Of a stretch of 15,145 nucleotides of DNA, positions 1-8,093 are shown piece after piece. Below the pieces are notes generated by a model. That model was not told where the DNA came from. It ran no database searches and saw nothing but the letters and a program-made list of their open reading frames with translations. The stretch comes from Zetaproteobacteria bacterium (GTDB lineage Bacteria; Pseudomonadota; Zetaproteobacteria; Mariprofundales; Mariprofundaceae): the NCBI GenBank assembly GCA_021545625.1, contig JAJRVH010000148.1, forward strand, positions 1 through 15,145, written 5' to 3'. Both the position numbers and the translations under genes were made by a program. Numbering within the stretch: the stretch's first letter is position 1; the number at the start of each line of letters is the position of its first letter.

Positions 1-1058
1 CGTTTCGCCAGGCGGCCCAGCACCTCCTGCACGACTGCGGCAGCCTTGCCGGCCTGATCGGCGCGGGTCTGCAGCGTGATCGCAAACGGGCCGGACACGG
101 TCAGCGGAATGAAATAGGAATAAACACCGTACACCAGGCCGCGCTTCTCACGCACCTCGGTCATCAGCTGCGAGGCAAAGCCGCCGCCGCCGAGGATATG
201 ATTCATCAGCATAGCGGCAAAAAAGCCTTCATCGCCGCGGGCCGGCCCCAGGCGCACGAACTGCACCAGCGCCTGATGCGTCGGCATGTGCTTTTCCAGC
301 GTCCGGCCACTGACCGGCGCGGGCCGCGCGATGTCGGTACGCGCGATGGCCGGTCGCCCCTTCCAGCCGGCCAGGGCCGGACGCAACAGGCCCAGCAATT
401 CGTCCATGTTCACATCGCCGCTGACGGCCAGCACGGCGCCCTCGGGCCTGAACTGCCGCTGGTAGAGGGTTTTCAGATCCTCCAGGGCGATACGCGACAG
501 GCTTTCGACATTGCCGACGCTGCGATGGCCGAAGGGGTGATCGGCAAACAGCAGCCCGGCCGCCAGATCGGAAGCCTGCGTGCCCGGCTCCTCCAGCGAT
601 TTTCTGGCTGCCGAAATGCTGTCCTGCTTCAGGATGTTGAAACGTCCGCGATCCCAGCCCGGCTCCAGCGCCGCCTCGGCCAGCGCCGCCACGCCGTCGG
701 GCAGTGCCTCCCTGAGCACGGTCAGGCTGATATTCATCGCCTCGCGATCCACGCCCGCTCCCAGGCGAATCGCACCAGCATCGAGCATCTCGGCCCAGGC
801 ACGGTAATCATGCCTGGCCGTGTGATCGCCGAGCATGCCTGCCAGCAGCGAGGCGGTGCCGCCCCTGTCTTCGGGATCGAAGCGGCTTCCGGCCGGCAGG
901 GTCAGGCGCATCACGACCATCGGCACCTGATGCGCCTCCATCAACAGAATGCGCAGGCCGTTGTCGAGACGTGCCTCGCGGATCGGCTCGATGGCAGCCG
1001 CCTGCGAGACGCCGGCCAGCCACAGGGTTAGGAGGGACAGTACGCGCAACATGTTCAT
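1..1058 (-). CDS. M16-family peptidase-like protein, non-catalytic partner (3' end cut by window edge)
   Basis: The first 352 residues are visible; the gene continues past the left edge. A Sec signal peptide (residues 1-20, ending VSQA) suggests export to the periplasm. The inverzincin HxxEH motif is absent where it should lie (about residues 68-92, around LLAGMLGDH). The C-terminal M16 half is recognisable, with the EKRGLVYGVYSY segment near residues 304-315 that carries the conserved Arg/Tyr pair. In known two-gene M16 systems this is the pattern of the non-zinc subunit, which completes the active site of a catalytic partner. Its start ATG overlaps the stop of the upstream M16 gene (ATGA at 1055-1058) and follows a GGGGGGAGAG Shine-Dalgarno, so the two are probably translationally coupled and form a heterodimer. 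The family call is firm; pairing and lack of activity are inferred. Confidence 0.9.
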   Translation of the reverse strand, partial: MNMLRVLSLLTLWLAGVSQAAAIEPIREARLDNGLRILLMEAHQVPMVVMRLTLPAGSRFDPEDRGGTASLLAGMLGDHTARHDYRAWAEMLDAGAIRLGAGVDREAMNISLTVLREALPDGVAALAEAALEPGWDRGRFNILKQDSISAARKSLEEPGTQASDLAAGLLFADHPFGHRSVGNVESLSRIALEDLKTLYQRQFRPEGAVLAVSGDVNMDELLGLLRPALAGWKGRPAIARTDIARPAPVSGRTLEKHMPTHQALVQFVRLGPARGDEGFFAAMLMNHILGGGGFASQLMTEVREKRGLVYGVYSYFIPLTVSGPFAITLQTRADQAGKAAAVVQEVLGRLAK

Positions 1059-2386
1059 GATCTCTCCCCCCTGGCAAGCGGCTGCAGCAGCCCCGTCGTC
1101 GAACGCTCCGGCCTGATCCAGCGCTTCAGCGCCTGCCGGACATCGTCCGCGCTGACCTTGCGCACGGCCGCCAGCCAGTCATCCATCCGGTCGGCGCCGA
1201 TGCCGACCGTTTCCATTTCGCCGATCTGTCTGGCGCGCAGATACAGCGAATCCTGCGCGAACACCTCGTCGGCGATCATATTGCGCCGGGCGGCCGCCAG
1301 CTGCCGCGCATCCGGCCCCTTCTCCGTCAGCGCATCGATCTGCCTCCAGAAGGCCTGCTCGAAGGCCTCGGGCGACTGCCCCCGGCCCAGCATACCGTAG
1401 GCGTACCACAGGTCGATACCCATACCGAACGGATCGTAGCCGGCCGACACGGCAAAGGCCTTGCGCTGTTCGTCGACCAGCGTCCGGGTCAGCAGGGCCG
1501 AACGGCCGCCTGCCAGAATGCGGGTCGCAACGGCCAGCGCCGCCGCCTCGCGATCATTGTCGCCCGGATGCCAGACCGGCACCGGCATGGCCACGGCCAG
1601 CATCGGCAGCTGGGCCGGCACCCGGACCGTCACCCGCTTGGGCCCCAGCGGCTCGGGTTCGACGGGATCGAAACGGGGGGCGATATCGCGCTTCGGCAGC
1701 CTGCCGAAGCTGCGCTTCACGACCCGTTTCAGATGTTCGAAATCGACATCGCCGACAACGACCACCGTCGCGTTGGCCGCCACGTAATGGGTGCGATAAA
1801 AGGCCCGCACATCCTCGATCGTCAGTTTTTCCAGATCCTGCATCCAGCCGATCACCGGATTGCGATACGGATGCAGGCGCAGGGCCGCGGCCGACAGCTC
1901 CTCGAACATGCGACTGTTCGGGTTGTCGTCGGTGCGCATGCGTCGTTCCTCCATGATCACGCGGATCTCCTTCCGGAAATCTTCATCCCTCAGAGCCAGA
2001 TGGCCGAAGCGCTCGGCCTCCATGGCCAGCACCTCGTCGACGCGGGCGGCCGGCACCGTTTCGAAATAGGCGGTGTAATCGTGGCTGGTAAAGGCGTTGT
2101 CGTTGCCACCCATGGCCGCGATGCGGTTCGAGAACTCGCCGGCGGCCAGCTTCTTCGAGCCCTTGAACATCATATGCTCGAACACATGCGCCAGCCCCGT
2201 CCTGCCGGGCAGCTCGTCGCGGCCGCCGACCCTCAGCCAGACCTGCACGATCGCCACCGGTGCCGCGTGATCCTCCTGCACAATCAGTCTGACGCCATTG
2301 GCGAAGCTGGCCTGCTGCAGATTCGCCGCCATGGCGAGCGGGGCCAGCAGTAAAAAGCCGGATAAAGCCAGTATTCTCGAAAGCAT
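1055..2386 (-). CDS. M16-family zinc metallopeptidase, catalytic subunit
   Basis: 443 residues from the chosen start. The zinc-binding motif HVFEH is at residues 67-71, with the downstream third-ligand glutamate in MEER (E146 or E147). This is the classic HxxEH...E inverzincin layout of a processing-peptidase or pitrilysin-like protease. Residues 1-20 form a Sec signal peptide (LLLAPLAMA), so the enzyme probably acts in the periplasm or cell envelope. The frame stays open upstream to 2521, but ATG at 2384-2386 is preferred because AGGAG lies five bases before it and the signal peptide follows directly. The next gene is the zinc-less paralogue, overlapping by four bases, which suggests an obligate pair. 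The substrate cannot be told from the sequence. Family assignment is secure. Confidence 0.95.
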   Translation of the reverse strand: MLSRILALSGFLLLAPLAMAANLQQASFANGVRLIVQEDHAAPVAIVQVWLRVGGRDELPGRTGLAHVFEHMMFKGSKKLAAGEFSNRIAAMGGNDNAFTSHDYTAYFETVPAARVDEVLAMEAERFGHLALRDEDFRKEIRVIMEERRMRTDDNPNSRMFEELSAAALRLHPYRNPVIGWMQDLEKLTIEDVRAFYRTHYVAANATVVVVGDVDFEHLKRVVKRSFGRLPKRDIAPRFDPVEPEPLGPKRVTVRVPAQLPMLAVAMPVPVWHPGDNDREAAALAVATRILAGGRSALLTRTLVDEQRKAFAVSAGYDPFGMGIDLWYAYGMLGRGQSPEAFEQAFWRQIDALTEKGPDARQLAAARRNMIADEVFAQDSLYLRARQIGEMETVGIGADRMDDWLAAVRKVSADDVRQALKRWIRPERSTTGLLQPLARGERS

Positions 2387-2420
2387 GCATACTCCTGGGT
2401 ATCGAAAATTGAGCCGCGAC

Positions 2421-2449
2421 TTGTGAGCCGCCTGCGCGATGCGTAGATT
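2421..2449 (+). promoter_or_regulatory. Candidate sigma-70-type promoter for purH
   Basis: TTGTGA at 2421-2426 and TAGATT at 2444-2449 are separated by 17 bases, and each matches the -35/-10 consensus at four of six positions. It lies about 90 bases before the purH start in the 153-base divergent gap. A CCCTTTG/CAAGGGG hairpin (2456-2476) follows and would lie in the leader. No PurR-like operator is visible. Weak, pattern-based call. Confidence 0.3.
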
Positions 2450-2539
2450 GCGCAACCCTTTGATCTTTGCAAGGGGCTGAAGAAGCGGCCTGTCCCTGCG
2501 TCTGTTTTTCAGCGATTCCACCGAAGCTACGGAGTTTTC

Positions 2540-4093
2540 ATGACCACCATTAAGCGTGCATTAATCAGCGTATCCGACAAAACCGGCATCGAGGACTTTG
2601 CCCGGGCGCTCGCCGGGCGCGGCATCGACATCCTGTCCACCGGCGGCACGGCGAAGCTGCTGCGCGAGGCCGGCATCCCGGTGCGCGACGTTTCCGATTA
2701 CACGGGCTTTCCGGAAATGATGGACGGACGCGTGAAAACGCTGAACCCGAAGGTGCACGGCGGTATTCTGGCCCGGCGCGACAACAAGGAGGATCTGGCG
2801 GCCATGCGCTAGCACGGCATCGAGCAGATCGATCTGGTGTGCGTGAACCTGTACCCGTTCCGCGAGGCTGTCGCCAGGGAGGGCTGCACGATCGACGATG
2901 CCATCGAAAACATCGACATCGGCGGGCCGTGCATGGTGCGTGCCTCGGCCAAGAATCATCGCTTCGTGACCATCGTCGTCGATCCGGCCGATTATGCGAT
3001 GGTGCTCGATGCCATCGACAACGACACGCTGGACGAGGGCAAGCGCCGGGCGCTGGCCGTCAAGGCATTCGCGCATACGGCGGCCTATGACGGCGCCATT
3101 GCCAACCATTTTTCGGCGCTGAATGCCGATGGCAGCAAGCGCGCGTTTCCGGACATTTTCACCCGCCAGTTCATCAAGACCGCCGACGAGTTGCGCTACG
3201 GCGAAAACCCGCATCAGGCCGGCGCCTTCTATGCCGATCCCGAGGACGAGGGCATTTCGCTGGCCGATTGCCGGGTGCTGCAGGGCAAGGCACTGTCCTA
3301 CAACAATATCGCCGATGCCGACGCGGCCTTTGCACTGGTGCGTGATTTTGCCGCGCCGGCCGTGGTCATCGTCAAGCATGCCAATCCCTGCGGCGTGGCC
3401 ACGGGCGAGAACCAGGCCGAAACCTACGAGCGCGCCCGCGCGGCCGATTCGGTATCGGCCTTCGGCGGCATTGCCGCCTTCAACCGGCCGCTGACCGCGG
3501 CCACGGCGAAACTGATCGCCGAAACCTTCATGGACGTCATCATCGCGCCCGGCTTCGAGGATGGTGCACGCGAGATTCTGTCCGCGAAGAAAAATCTGCG
3601 CCTGCTGCTGGCGCCGGGCGTTGCACCGGTATCCGGCGGTCTGGAATTCAAGCGCGTGAACGGCGGCCTCTTGGTACAGGAGCGTGACGCGCACATGCTC
3701 GATCGCGATGCATGCAGGGTTGTCACCGAGCGCGCGCCGACCGAGGCCGAATGGAATGATATGCTGTTCGCCTGGACCGTGGCCAAGCATGTCAAATCGA
3801 ACGCCATCGTGTTTGCCAGGGGCGGCGTCACGCTGGGCGTCGGCGCGGGCCAGATGAACCGCGTCAATTCCACGCGCATTGCCGCCGAGCACGGCGGTGA
3901 AGCCATCCGGGGCTCAGCCGTGGCCTCCGATGCGTTCTTCCCGTGCCGCGACGGCGTGGATGCGCTGGCCGCGGCGGGCGCGACGGCCGTGATCCAGCCG
4001 GGCGGTTCGATCCGCGACGAGGAAGTCATTGCCGCCGCCAACGAACATCATCTCGCCATGATCTTCACCGGCATCCGTCATTTCCGGCACTGA
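2540..4093 (+). pseudogene. purH: purH: bifunctional AICAR transformylase / IMP cyclohydrolase, interrupted by in-frame TAG at codon 91
   Basis: PurH catalyses the last two steps of de novo IMP synthesis in the cytoplasm: formylation of AICAR and ring closure to IMP. The frame is 517 codons plus TGA, the normal family length, starting at ATG 2540 behind GGAG. IMP cyclohydrolase signatures are present (STGGTA at 33-38, DYTGFPEMMDGRVKTLNPKVHGG at about 53-75, NIDIGGP). The transformylase KHANPCG motif has Lys279 and His280, and the end FTGIRHFRH is typical. Codons 90-92 read CGC TAG CAC in one unbroken frame; homologues continue here, so a CAG (Gln) to TAG change is the simplest origin. The stop falls inside the cyclohydrolase domain, so termination would abolish that activity, and no plausible restart lies just after it. 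It could be a real nonsense mutation, a sequence error, or suppressed. It appears monocistronic and ends at a terminator. Confidence 0.95.
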
Positions 4094-4115
4094 TTGCCGG
4101 CATATCATATCGAAT

Positions 4116-4142
4116 AAGGCCGCTCCGGAAGGGCGGCCTTTT
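4116..4142 (+). terminator. Rho-independent terminator of purH, possibly bidirectional
   Basis: An 8-bp perfect stem (AAGGCCGC with GCGGCCTT), extendable by two inner pairs around a CGGAA loop, runs straight into TTTT. It begins 23 bases after the purH stop. The convergent lipoprotein gene ends at 4142, so the same hairpin may also end transcription from the minus strand, where it is followed by TTATT. Confidence 0.85.
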
Positions 4143-5377
4143 CACTGCAGGGAAATGCGTTTGATGAAGGCCTCCAGCGCATCGCGATCGACCCGGTAGC
4201 CGATGTGCGGCGGATACACGACATTGCCGCCGATACGAATCACAGCATGTCTGTCGCTGCTGATGCAGAAAATGTCATAGCCCTGAATCGGCGCGAAGAA
4301 TGAACGCCTGACCCGGGCCGTGAAGTCGAGCCGCAGGCAGGGCCGGTCATCAATGCGCACGGACCTGAGCGTGTATTCGATATCGGAAAAATTGTGCCGG
4401 TGTTCATGCATGGCCAGCTTCATGTCCGAGCGCAGTTCATCATCGTTGATTCTCTTGCGGGGGAGACTGTAGATGAAGAAGGTGACGATGCCCGGTTTTT
4501 TCGGCATAGCGTCAAATCCGACATAGTCGCCTGTGCCTGCCATGACGGTAAAGGAGTCCTTCCGCACGTGAAAGGATGCGTGCGCCGGCACCTGTACACT
4601 GAACCAGCGGGTGTGAAAGATTTTGCCTGGCACGGCCTCCGGCAGATCGCGAGGCTCTTCATATGCCGTGGACAGCAGGTTCTCGGGCCGGACGAGGTCA
4701 AGCTCCAGTTTCCCGATCGGGATATGGTAGGCCCGGCCATGGCTGTAAAGGGAATTGCCATAGGTCCAGACATCCCGGCTGATCGATGTTGACCCTGCAA
4801 GCAGGGCTTTCGTTGTGAAAATAACAGCATAGCGTGCACGACTGCCGACTTCCAGGCGGATGGCCGTTTGCAGCCATGAGCGACCGGATGGCACGGAAAA
4901 CAGCAATACATGTTTCCGACGCATGGTCGAGGCGACCTGAAACTGTTCGGTGCAGATGGTTCTGATCGGCTGGTAGTGATCATCAAGCATGAGGACGCAG
5001 GGCGGAAACACGAATGGCGTGGCAGGATCACCGGCCCACTTGCTGCCCCGGACGATCTGGATGGATGCATCGGTGAGGCTCGAAACGAAATAGCTTTTTA
5101 CGACCAGGACATAGGGGCGACTCTCCACCGGCAGGGCGATGGCCCGGATATAGCTTTTGCCGGTATCGAAGGCAAAGACCGGCGCATGCTCATCCAGCCT
5201 GAATGACTGATGCTCGCCTATTGCCAGCGGCTGAAAGGGCAGCTCGCTGAGCTGCGTATACTGTACCGGCTTCTGCTGCACCTCCTCCACGAGCTCCTGC
5301 ACCGTCGAGGCACAGGCAGCCAGCATCAGCGAAACGAGCATGCCGGCGAGATATTTCCTGCTCTTCCCTGCGATCAT
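4142..5377 (-). CDS. MalM-like outer-membrane lipoprotein with extra C-terminal domain
   Basis: 411 residues. The N terminus is a lipoprotein signal with lipobox LAAC; Cys22 would be lipidated, and Ala23 at +2 favours outer-membrane sorting. The first half resembles the MalM family (maltose operon periplasmic protein): FDTGKSYIRAIALP at 70-83, FPPCVLMLDDHY at 124-135 and HIPIGKLEL at 218-226. MalM itself is about 300 residues. Here a further 160 or so residues (about 250-411) form a separate mixed alpha/beta region I do not recognise, containing PAHASFHV and ending in AFIKRISLQ. No maltose genes are nearby, so a maltose role should not be assumed. ATG at 5375-5377 is chosen over the open frame up to 5431 because GGAGAG precedes it and the lipoprotein signal starts there. 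MalM resemblance is moderately sure. Confidence 0.8.
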   Translation of the reverse strand: MIAGKSRKYLAGMLVSLMLAACASTVQELVEEVQQKPVQYTQLSELPFQPLAIGEHQSFRLDEHAPVFAFDTGKSYIRAIALPVESRPYVLVVKSYFVSSLTDASIQIVRGSKWAGDPATPFVFPPCVLMLDDHYQPIRTICTEQFQVASTMRRKHVLLFSVPSGRSWLQTAIRLEVGSRARYAVIFTTKALLAGSTSISRDVWTYGNSLYSHGRAYHIPIGKLELDLVRPENLLSTAYEEPRDLPEAVPGKIFHTRWFSVQVPAHASFHVRKDSFTVMAGTGDYVGFDAMPKKPGIVTFFIYSLPRKRINDDELRSDMKLAMHEHRHNFSDIEYTLRSVRIDDRPCLRLDFTARVRRSFFAPIQGYDIFCISSDRHAVIRIGGNVVYPPHIGYRVDRDALEAFIKRISLQ

Positions 5378-5539
5378 GGCGGGCTCTCCGTGATGCCTGT
5401 ACTTTCCGTATAGGGTCGGGTACTCCCGCACTCAAGCCGCGACAAATATCAGTCTGGCAATATGAATTCCACAGATACTTGTGCCAGCCGACTTGTCCTT
5501 TCCGGCCCAGCTTTTTATCCCACCAAACCCCGGCCGATA

Positions 5540-5875
5540 TCAGACCTTTTTGACGAACTCCGATTTCAGGCCGATCTGGCCGATGCCGGGAATCTTGCAG
5601 TCGATATTGTGATCGGAATCGACAAGCCGGATGTTCTTCACCTTCGTGCCGACCTTGATCGTGGAGGACGCGCCCTTGAGCTTCAGATCCTTGATCACGG
5701 TAACGGTATCGCCGTCGGCCAGCTGTGTGCCGTGGGCATCGCGCACGACGAACCCTTCCGGCTCGCCGGCCTCGCCGGCCGTCCATTCATGCGCACACTC
5801 GGGACAGACCAGCATGCCGCGATCTTCGTAGGTGTATTCGGAATTGCATTCCGGGCAGGGGGGCAGGGTGCTCAT
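5540..5875 (-). CDS. PhnA/YjdM-family zinc-ribbon protein
   Basis: 111 residues. The N-terminal zinc ribbon has CPEC at 7-10 and a second CPEC at about 24-27. It is followed by the PhnA C-terminal SH3-like domain with the family segments RDAHGTQLADGDTVTVIKDLK and LKGASSTIKVGTKVKNIRL, and the usual ending. Length fits the family. Despite the historical name (alkylphosphonate uptake operon), no phosphonate genes are near and its biochemical role is unsettled. The start ATG at 5873-5875 follows GAGGAG by six bases. The frame is open further upstream, but that part shows no family similarity. It stands alone, 162 bases before the lipoprotein gene, with no clear terminator between them. Confidence 0.93.
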   Translation of the reverse strand: MSTLPPCPECNSEYTYEDRGMLVCPECAHEWTAGEAGEPEGFVVRDAHGTQLADGDTVTVIKDLKLKGASSTIKVGTKVKNIRLVDSDHNIDCKIPGIGQIGLKSEFVKKV

Positions 5876-6007
5876 GGCTTCTCCTCGGGTCATGCCTTGC
5901 GGCATCGAATCTGGCGCGCATTGTCCGCCGTTCGCGGGCAATTGCAAACCGCGCCCCGAACATCAGGGCCATGGCGGCAATTCACGGCAATCGGGATCGT
6001 GCTTCCA

Positions 6008-6033
6008 TATATTCCGCGCACTGGCGGAATATA
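6008..6033. repeat. Perfect 10-bp inverted repeat, operator-like
   Basis: TATATTCCGC, a 6-base spacer GCACTG, then GCGGAATATA. The arms are perfectly complementary, and the repeat sits 133 bases upstream of phnA. It has no T tract, so it is not an ordinary terminator. It could be a dimeric regulator site or a stem in an RNA leader. Confidence 0.7.
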
Positions 6034-6096
6034 CCTTGCCATCGTTCATATCGAAGTGCAGTACCCGCCCGCCACGCATACGGCCTGCCATGGTAC

Positions 6097-6252
6097 ATGG
6101 AAAACCTGCTGTGCCTGATTCCGGATCGCGAACGGCAGGGAGGCTACAGGGGCGTTCGCATCGGCGGCGATATCACCCTCGGCCCCGACGAACCGCCTTT
6201 ATCGCAGGACCGGATACGGGAAATCCGGGGCGGCAATTTATCCGCTCCCTGA
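6097..6252 (+). CDS. Possible 51-residue hypothetical protein
   Basis: ATG at 6097 opens a 51-residue frame (MENLLCLIPDRE at the start, ending in TGA at 6252). It is hydrophilic after the first residues and contains VRIGGDITLGPDEPP. Codon use is not unlike that of neighbouring genes, but no Shine-Dalgarno precedes the ATG and I recognise no family. It is listed because it is the most gene-like frame in this gap. Chance is the main alternative. Confidence 0.2.
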   Translation: MENLLCLIPDRERQGGYRGVRIGGDITLGPDEPPLSQDRIREIRGGNLSAP

Positions 6253-6374
6253 CGTGAAAATAAGGCGACAGCCCCGGCGCTCACGGCCATGAACGGCAAT
6301 CCGGCAGGAAAAGCCCTGCCCAAGGCCCGAAACTCTCGGGACAACAGGGTTCGCACTCATGGCTGATGGGAAAA

Positions 6375-6451
<77 letters not shown>

Positions 6452-6511
6452 ATATGGGCCGGGCCGGCATCCGCCGCGGAGCGCGCATTGTCGGAGCGCA
6501 TGGCCGAACCG

Positions 6512-6997
6512 TCAAGCATGGCCGCCCGGCGTCTGCTGCAGCCGCCGTTCGAAATGCCTGCGAATCGTCTCGACGCGCCGGCGATTGAGCCCCAGATCGG
6601 AACGCCCGACGCGCGAGGCAGAACGGATATGGATCAGGCCGACGGTCGCGTCAAGGCGGGCCTCGACATCATCGACATAGCGGAACCACGGCGTCGTGAA
6701 CGTCGCATACAGATAATGCCCGTCGCCGGATACAATCGTACCGCCCAGCCCGGCGATCACGGATTGCAGCAGCTCCCATGCCTCCGGGCTGCCCCGTGTG
6801 TCAAGCGGCCGGACGGCATGTTCGGCATCGGCGGGCGTCGTTTCGCTGCACACACAGTTCGGCGTCTCCGGACATGGGCGCAAACGTCCGTCCTGCAATC
6901 CCGCATCCGGCGCCCTGCGCGACCACAGGCTGAGCCCGACCCCCGCCAGCACCATCAGCGCGATCACAGCAACCAGCCCGCCCGCAATCAGTTTCAT
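6512..6997 (-). CDS. DUF1499 family membrane-anchored protein
   Basis: 161 residues. One hydrophobic N-terminal helix (about residues 2-23, MKLIAGGLVAVIALMVLAG) likely anchors it in the inner membrane facing the periplasm. The remainder carries the DUF1499 signature: CPETPNCVCSE, then HAVRPLD, then RYVDDVEARLD, then HIRSASRVGRSDLGLNRRRVE. The function of the family is unknown. The frame is open far upstream (to 7627), but that part is antisense to two other genes and is rejected as coding. ATG at 6995-6997 is chosen because the membrane helix starts there, although its Shine-Dalgarno is poor. An ATG 18 codons upstream is possible. Confidence 0.9.
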   Translation of the reverse strand: MKLIAGGLVAVIALMVLAGVGLSLWSRRAPDAGLQDGRLRPCPETPNCVCSETTPADAEHAVRPLDTRGSPEAWELLQSVIAGLGGTIVSGDGHYLYATFTTPWFRYVDDVEARLDATVGLIHIRSASRVGRSDLGLNRRRVETIRRHFERRLQQTPGGHA

Positions 6998-7040
6998 CCG
7001 CGCAAGGCTAGAAGCGCGGACAGGCGAACACAAACCGCGC

Positions 7041-7068
7041 TTGGCTTGCATGCCCGTCCCGCTATGCT
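7041..7068 (+). promoter_or_regulatory. Candidate promoter for the small secreted protein gene
   Basis: TTGGCT (7041-7046) and TATGCT (7063-7068) are spaced by 16 bases, each a four-of-six match to sigma-70 boxes. They lie just before the gene at 7100, in the short divergent gap with the DUF1499 gene. Pattern match only. Confidence 0.3.
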
Positions 7069-7099
7069 GTCCACATCCGAAACCCGCAAGGAGGCCGCC

Positions 7100-7408
7100 A
7101 TGTCGCTGCGCAAACTGCCCCTGATCCTGCTGCTGCTCATGCCGGCCACGACTGCCCTGGCCGCCCGCTACACCTATATGATCGATCACGGCACGCCCGG
7201 CGTCATCACCAGCGCCAGCAAGATGGCGCGCATCGTGCTGCAGGCATCCGGCGACTGCCGCCATATTCCCTACGAGATCATCACCGACGGCGTCAAGTCG
7301 CTCGGCGGCGAACTCGACCTGAGCCGCGAGTTGTCGCTGCCGCTGGATCTGACCACGGTCAGCCTTTCCTGCTCGGATCAGGGAGTGACGGCGAAAATCG
7401 ACGATTAA
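7100..7408 (+). CDS. Small secreted hypothetical protein
   Basis: 102 residues. A strong Shine-Dalgarno AAGGAGG (7088-7094) lies five bases before ATG 7100. Residues 1-21 form a Sec signal peptide (LPLILLLLMPATTALA), giving a mature periplasmic protein of about 80 residues. The mature part has two cysteines (in SGDCRHIP and SLSCSDQ) that could form a disulfide. I do not recognise a family. It stops in TAA. The SYLF gene starts 94 bases downstream on the same strand but has its own candidate promoter. The gene is credible from its ribosome site, signal peptide and codon use; its function is unknown. Confidence 0.85.
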   Translation: MSLRKLPLILLLLMPATTALAARYTYMIDHGTPGVITSASKMARIVLQASGDCRHIPYEIITDGVKSLGGELDLSRELSLPLDLTTVSLSCSDQGVTAKIDD

Positions 7409-7430
7409 CGCGGCACGGCCGCACATTTCC

Positions 7431-7439
7431 TGATATACT
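7431..7439 (+). promoter_or_regulatory. Extended -10 promoter element before the SYLF gene
   Basis: TGATATACT fits the extended -10 pattern TGnTATAAT with one mismatch. It sits about 64 bases before the SYLF start, between two same-strand genes. No good -35 box is seen, which is acceptable for an extended -10 promoter. Confidence 0.4.
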
Positions 7440-7502
7440 GGTAAGGCACCCGCCGCGAGCCCGTCCGGCGCGCGGCCAGACCAGATACGCAGGGAGTACG
7501 CC

Positions 7503-8063
7503 ATGAATATATTCGCAAGCTGTTTCCGCCATGCCGCTGTTGCCATGCTTGCCATCGCCATGCTGGGCATCGCGTTGCCCGCCCAGGCTGCCAGCAAGAC
7601 AGAGATCGACGCCAAGGTCCGCGCCACGCTGACCGTCTTCTACGATAAGGTGCCGGCCGGCCGGGAACTGGCCCGAAAGGCCGCCGGCATCCTGGTCTTT
7701 CCCGAGGTGTTCAAGGCCGGTCTGGTCGTGGGCGGCGAATACGGCGAGGGGGCGCTGCTCGTCCATCATAAAATCGTCGGCTACTACAGCACCGTATCCG
7801 CCTCGGTCGGCTTCCAGCTCGGGGCGCAGATCAAGTCCCAGGTTATCCTGTTCATGACCCGCGAGGCGCTGAACAGCTTCCGCAGGAGCGAAGGCTGGAA
7901 GGTCGGCGTCGACGGCAGCGTTGCGCTGGCCACGCTGGGAGCCGGCGGCGCCATCGACAGCGACACGCTGAGAAAGCCGGTCATCGGCTTCATCTTCTCC
8001 AACAAGGGGCTGATGTACAATCTGAATTTTGAGGGATCGAAAATCACCCGTCTGAAAAAATAG
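7503..8063 (+). CDS. SYLF/YSC84-domain lipid-binding protein, exported
   Basis: 186 residues. It has a Sec signal peptide (about 1-29, ending PAQA, then ASKTEID) and then one SYLF domain covering the rest. Family landmarks include RELARKAAGILVFPEV, VVGGEYGEGALLV, YYSTVSASVGFQLGAQ and KGLMYNLNFEGSKI. The C terminus KITRLKK is where homologues end, which shows that TAG (8061-8063) is a genuine stop in this organism. SYLF domains bind membrane lipids (phosphoinositides in eukaryotes). Bacterial members are exported and their role is unclear. AGGGAG (7491-7496) lies six bases before the ATG. The host-attachment-family gene follows in the same frame 66 bases later. Confidence 0.93.
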   Translation: MNIFASCFRHAAVAMLAIAMLGIALPAQAASKTEIDAKVRATLTVFYDKVPAGRELARKAAGILVFPEVFKAGLVVGGEYGEGALLVHHKIVGYYSTVSASVGFQLGAQIKSQVILFMTREALNSFRRSEGWKVGVDGSVALATLGAGGAIDSDTLRKPVIGFIFSNKGLMYNLNFEGSKITRLKK

Positions 8064-8093
8064 CCGCGGCTGTAAAAATGCCCGCCGAAACGC

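Larger units (their letters stand above)
5876..6374. other. Intergenic region with a perfect inverted repeat, no firm gene
   Basis: This 500-base stretch between phnA and the tRNA has no reading frame I trust. It holds a perfect 10-bp inverted repeat (6008-6033), a possible 51-codon frame (6097-6252), and two small hairpins downstream of the tRNA: GGCAGG/CCTGCC at 6303-6320 and CCCGA/TCGGG at 6326-6340. The hairpins lack a T tract on the tRNA strand, so they are at best weak transcript ends. Confidence 0.5.

Noticed and set aside
2561..3892. 443-codon open frame antisense to purH
   Set aside because: It overlaps a recognised gene completely, has no family features, and is rich in His/Gly/Arg as expected from the complement of GC-rich coding sequence.
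2837..4093. Second half of purH as an independent gene starting at GTG 2837
   Set aside because: The GTG codes for a conserved internal valine of PurH, has no ribosome site, and lies inside the cyclohydrolase domain rather than at a domain border.
6144..6356. 70-codon minus-strand frame just after the tRNA
   Set aside because: No ribosome site and no recognisable features; it overlaps hairpins and another weak frame.
6998..7627. N-terminal extension of the DUF1499 frame up to 7627
   Set aside because: The extension lies antisense to the small secreted protein and SYLF genes and has no similarity to the family; the membrane helix begins at 6997.
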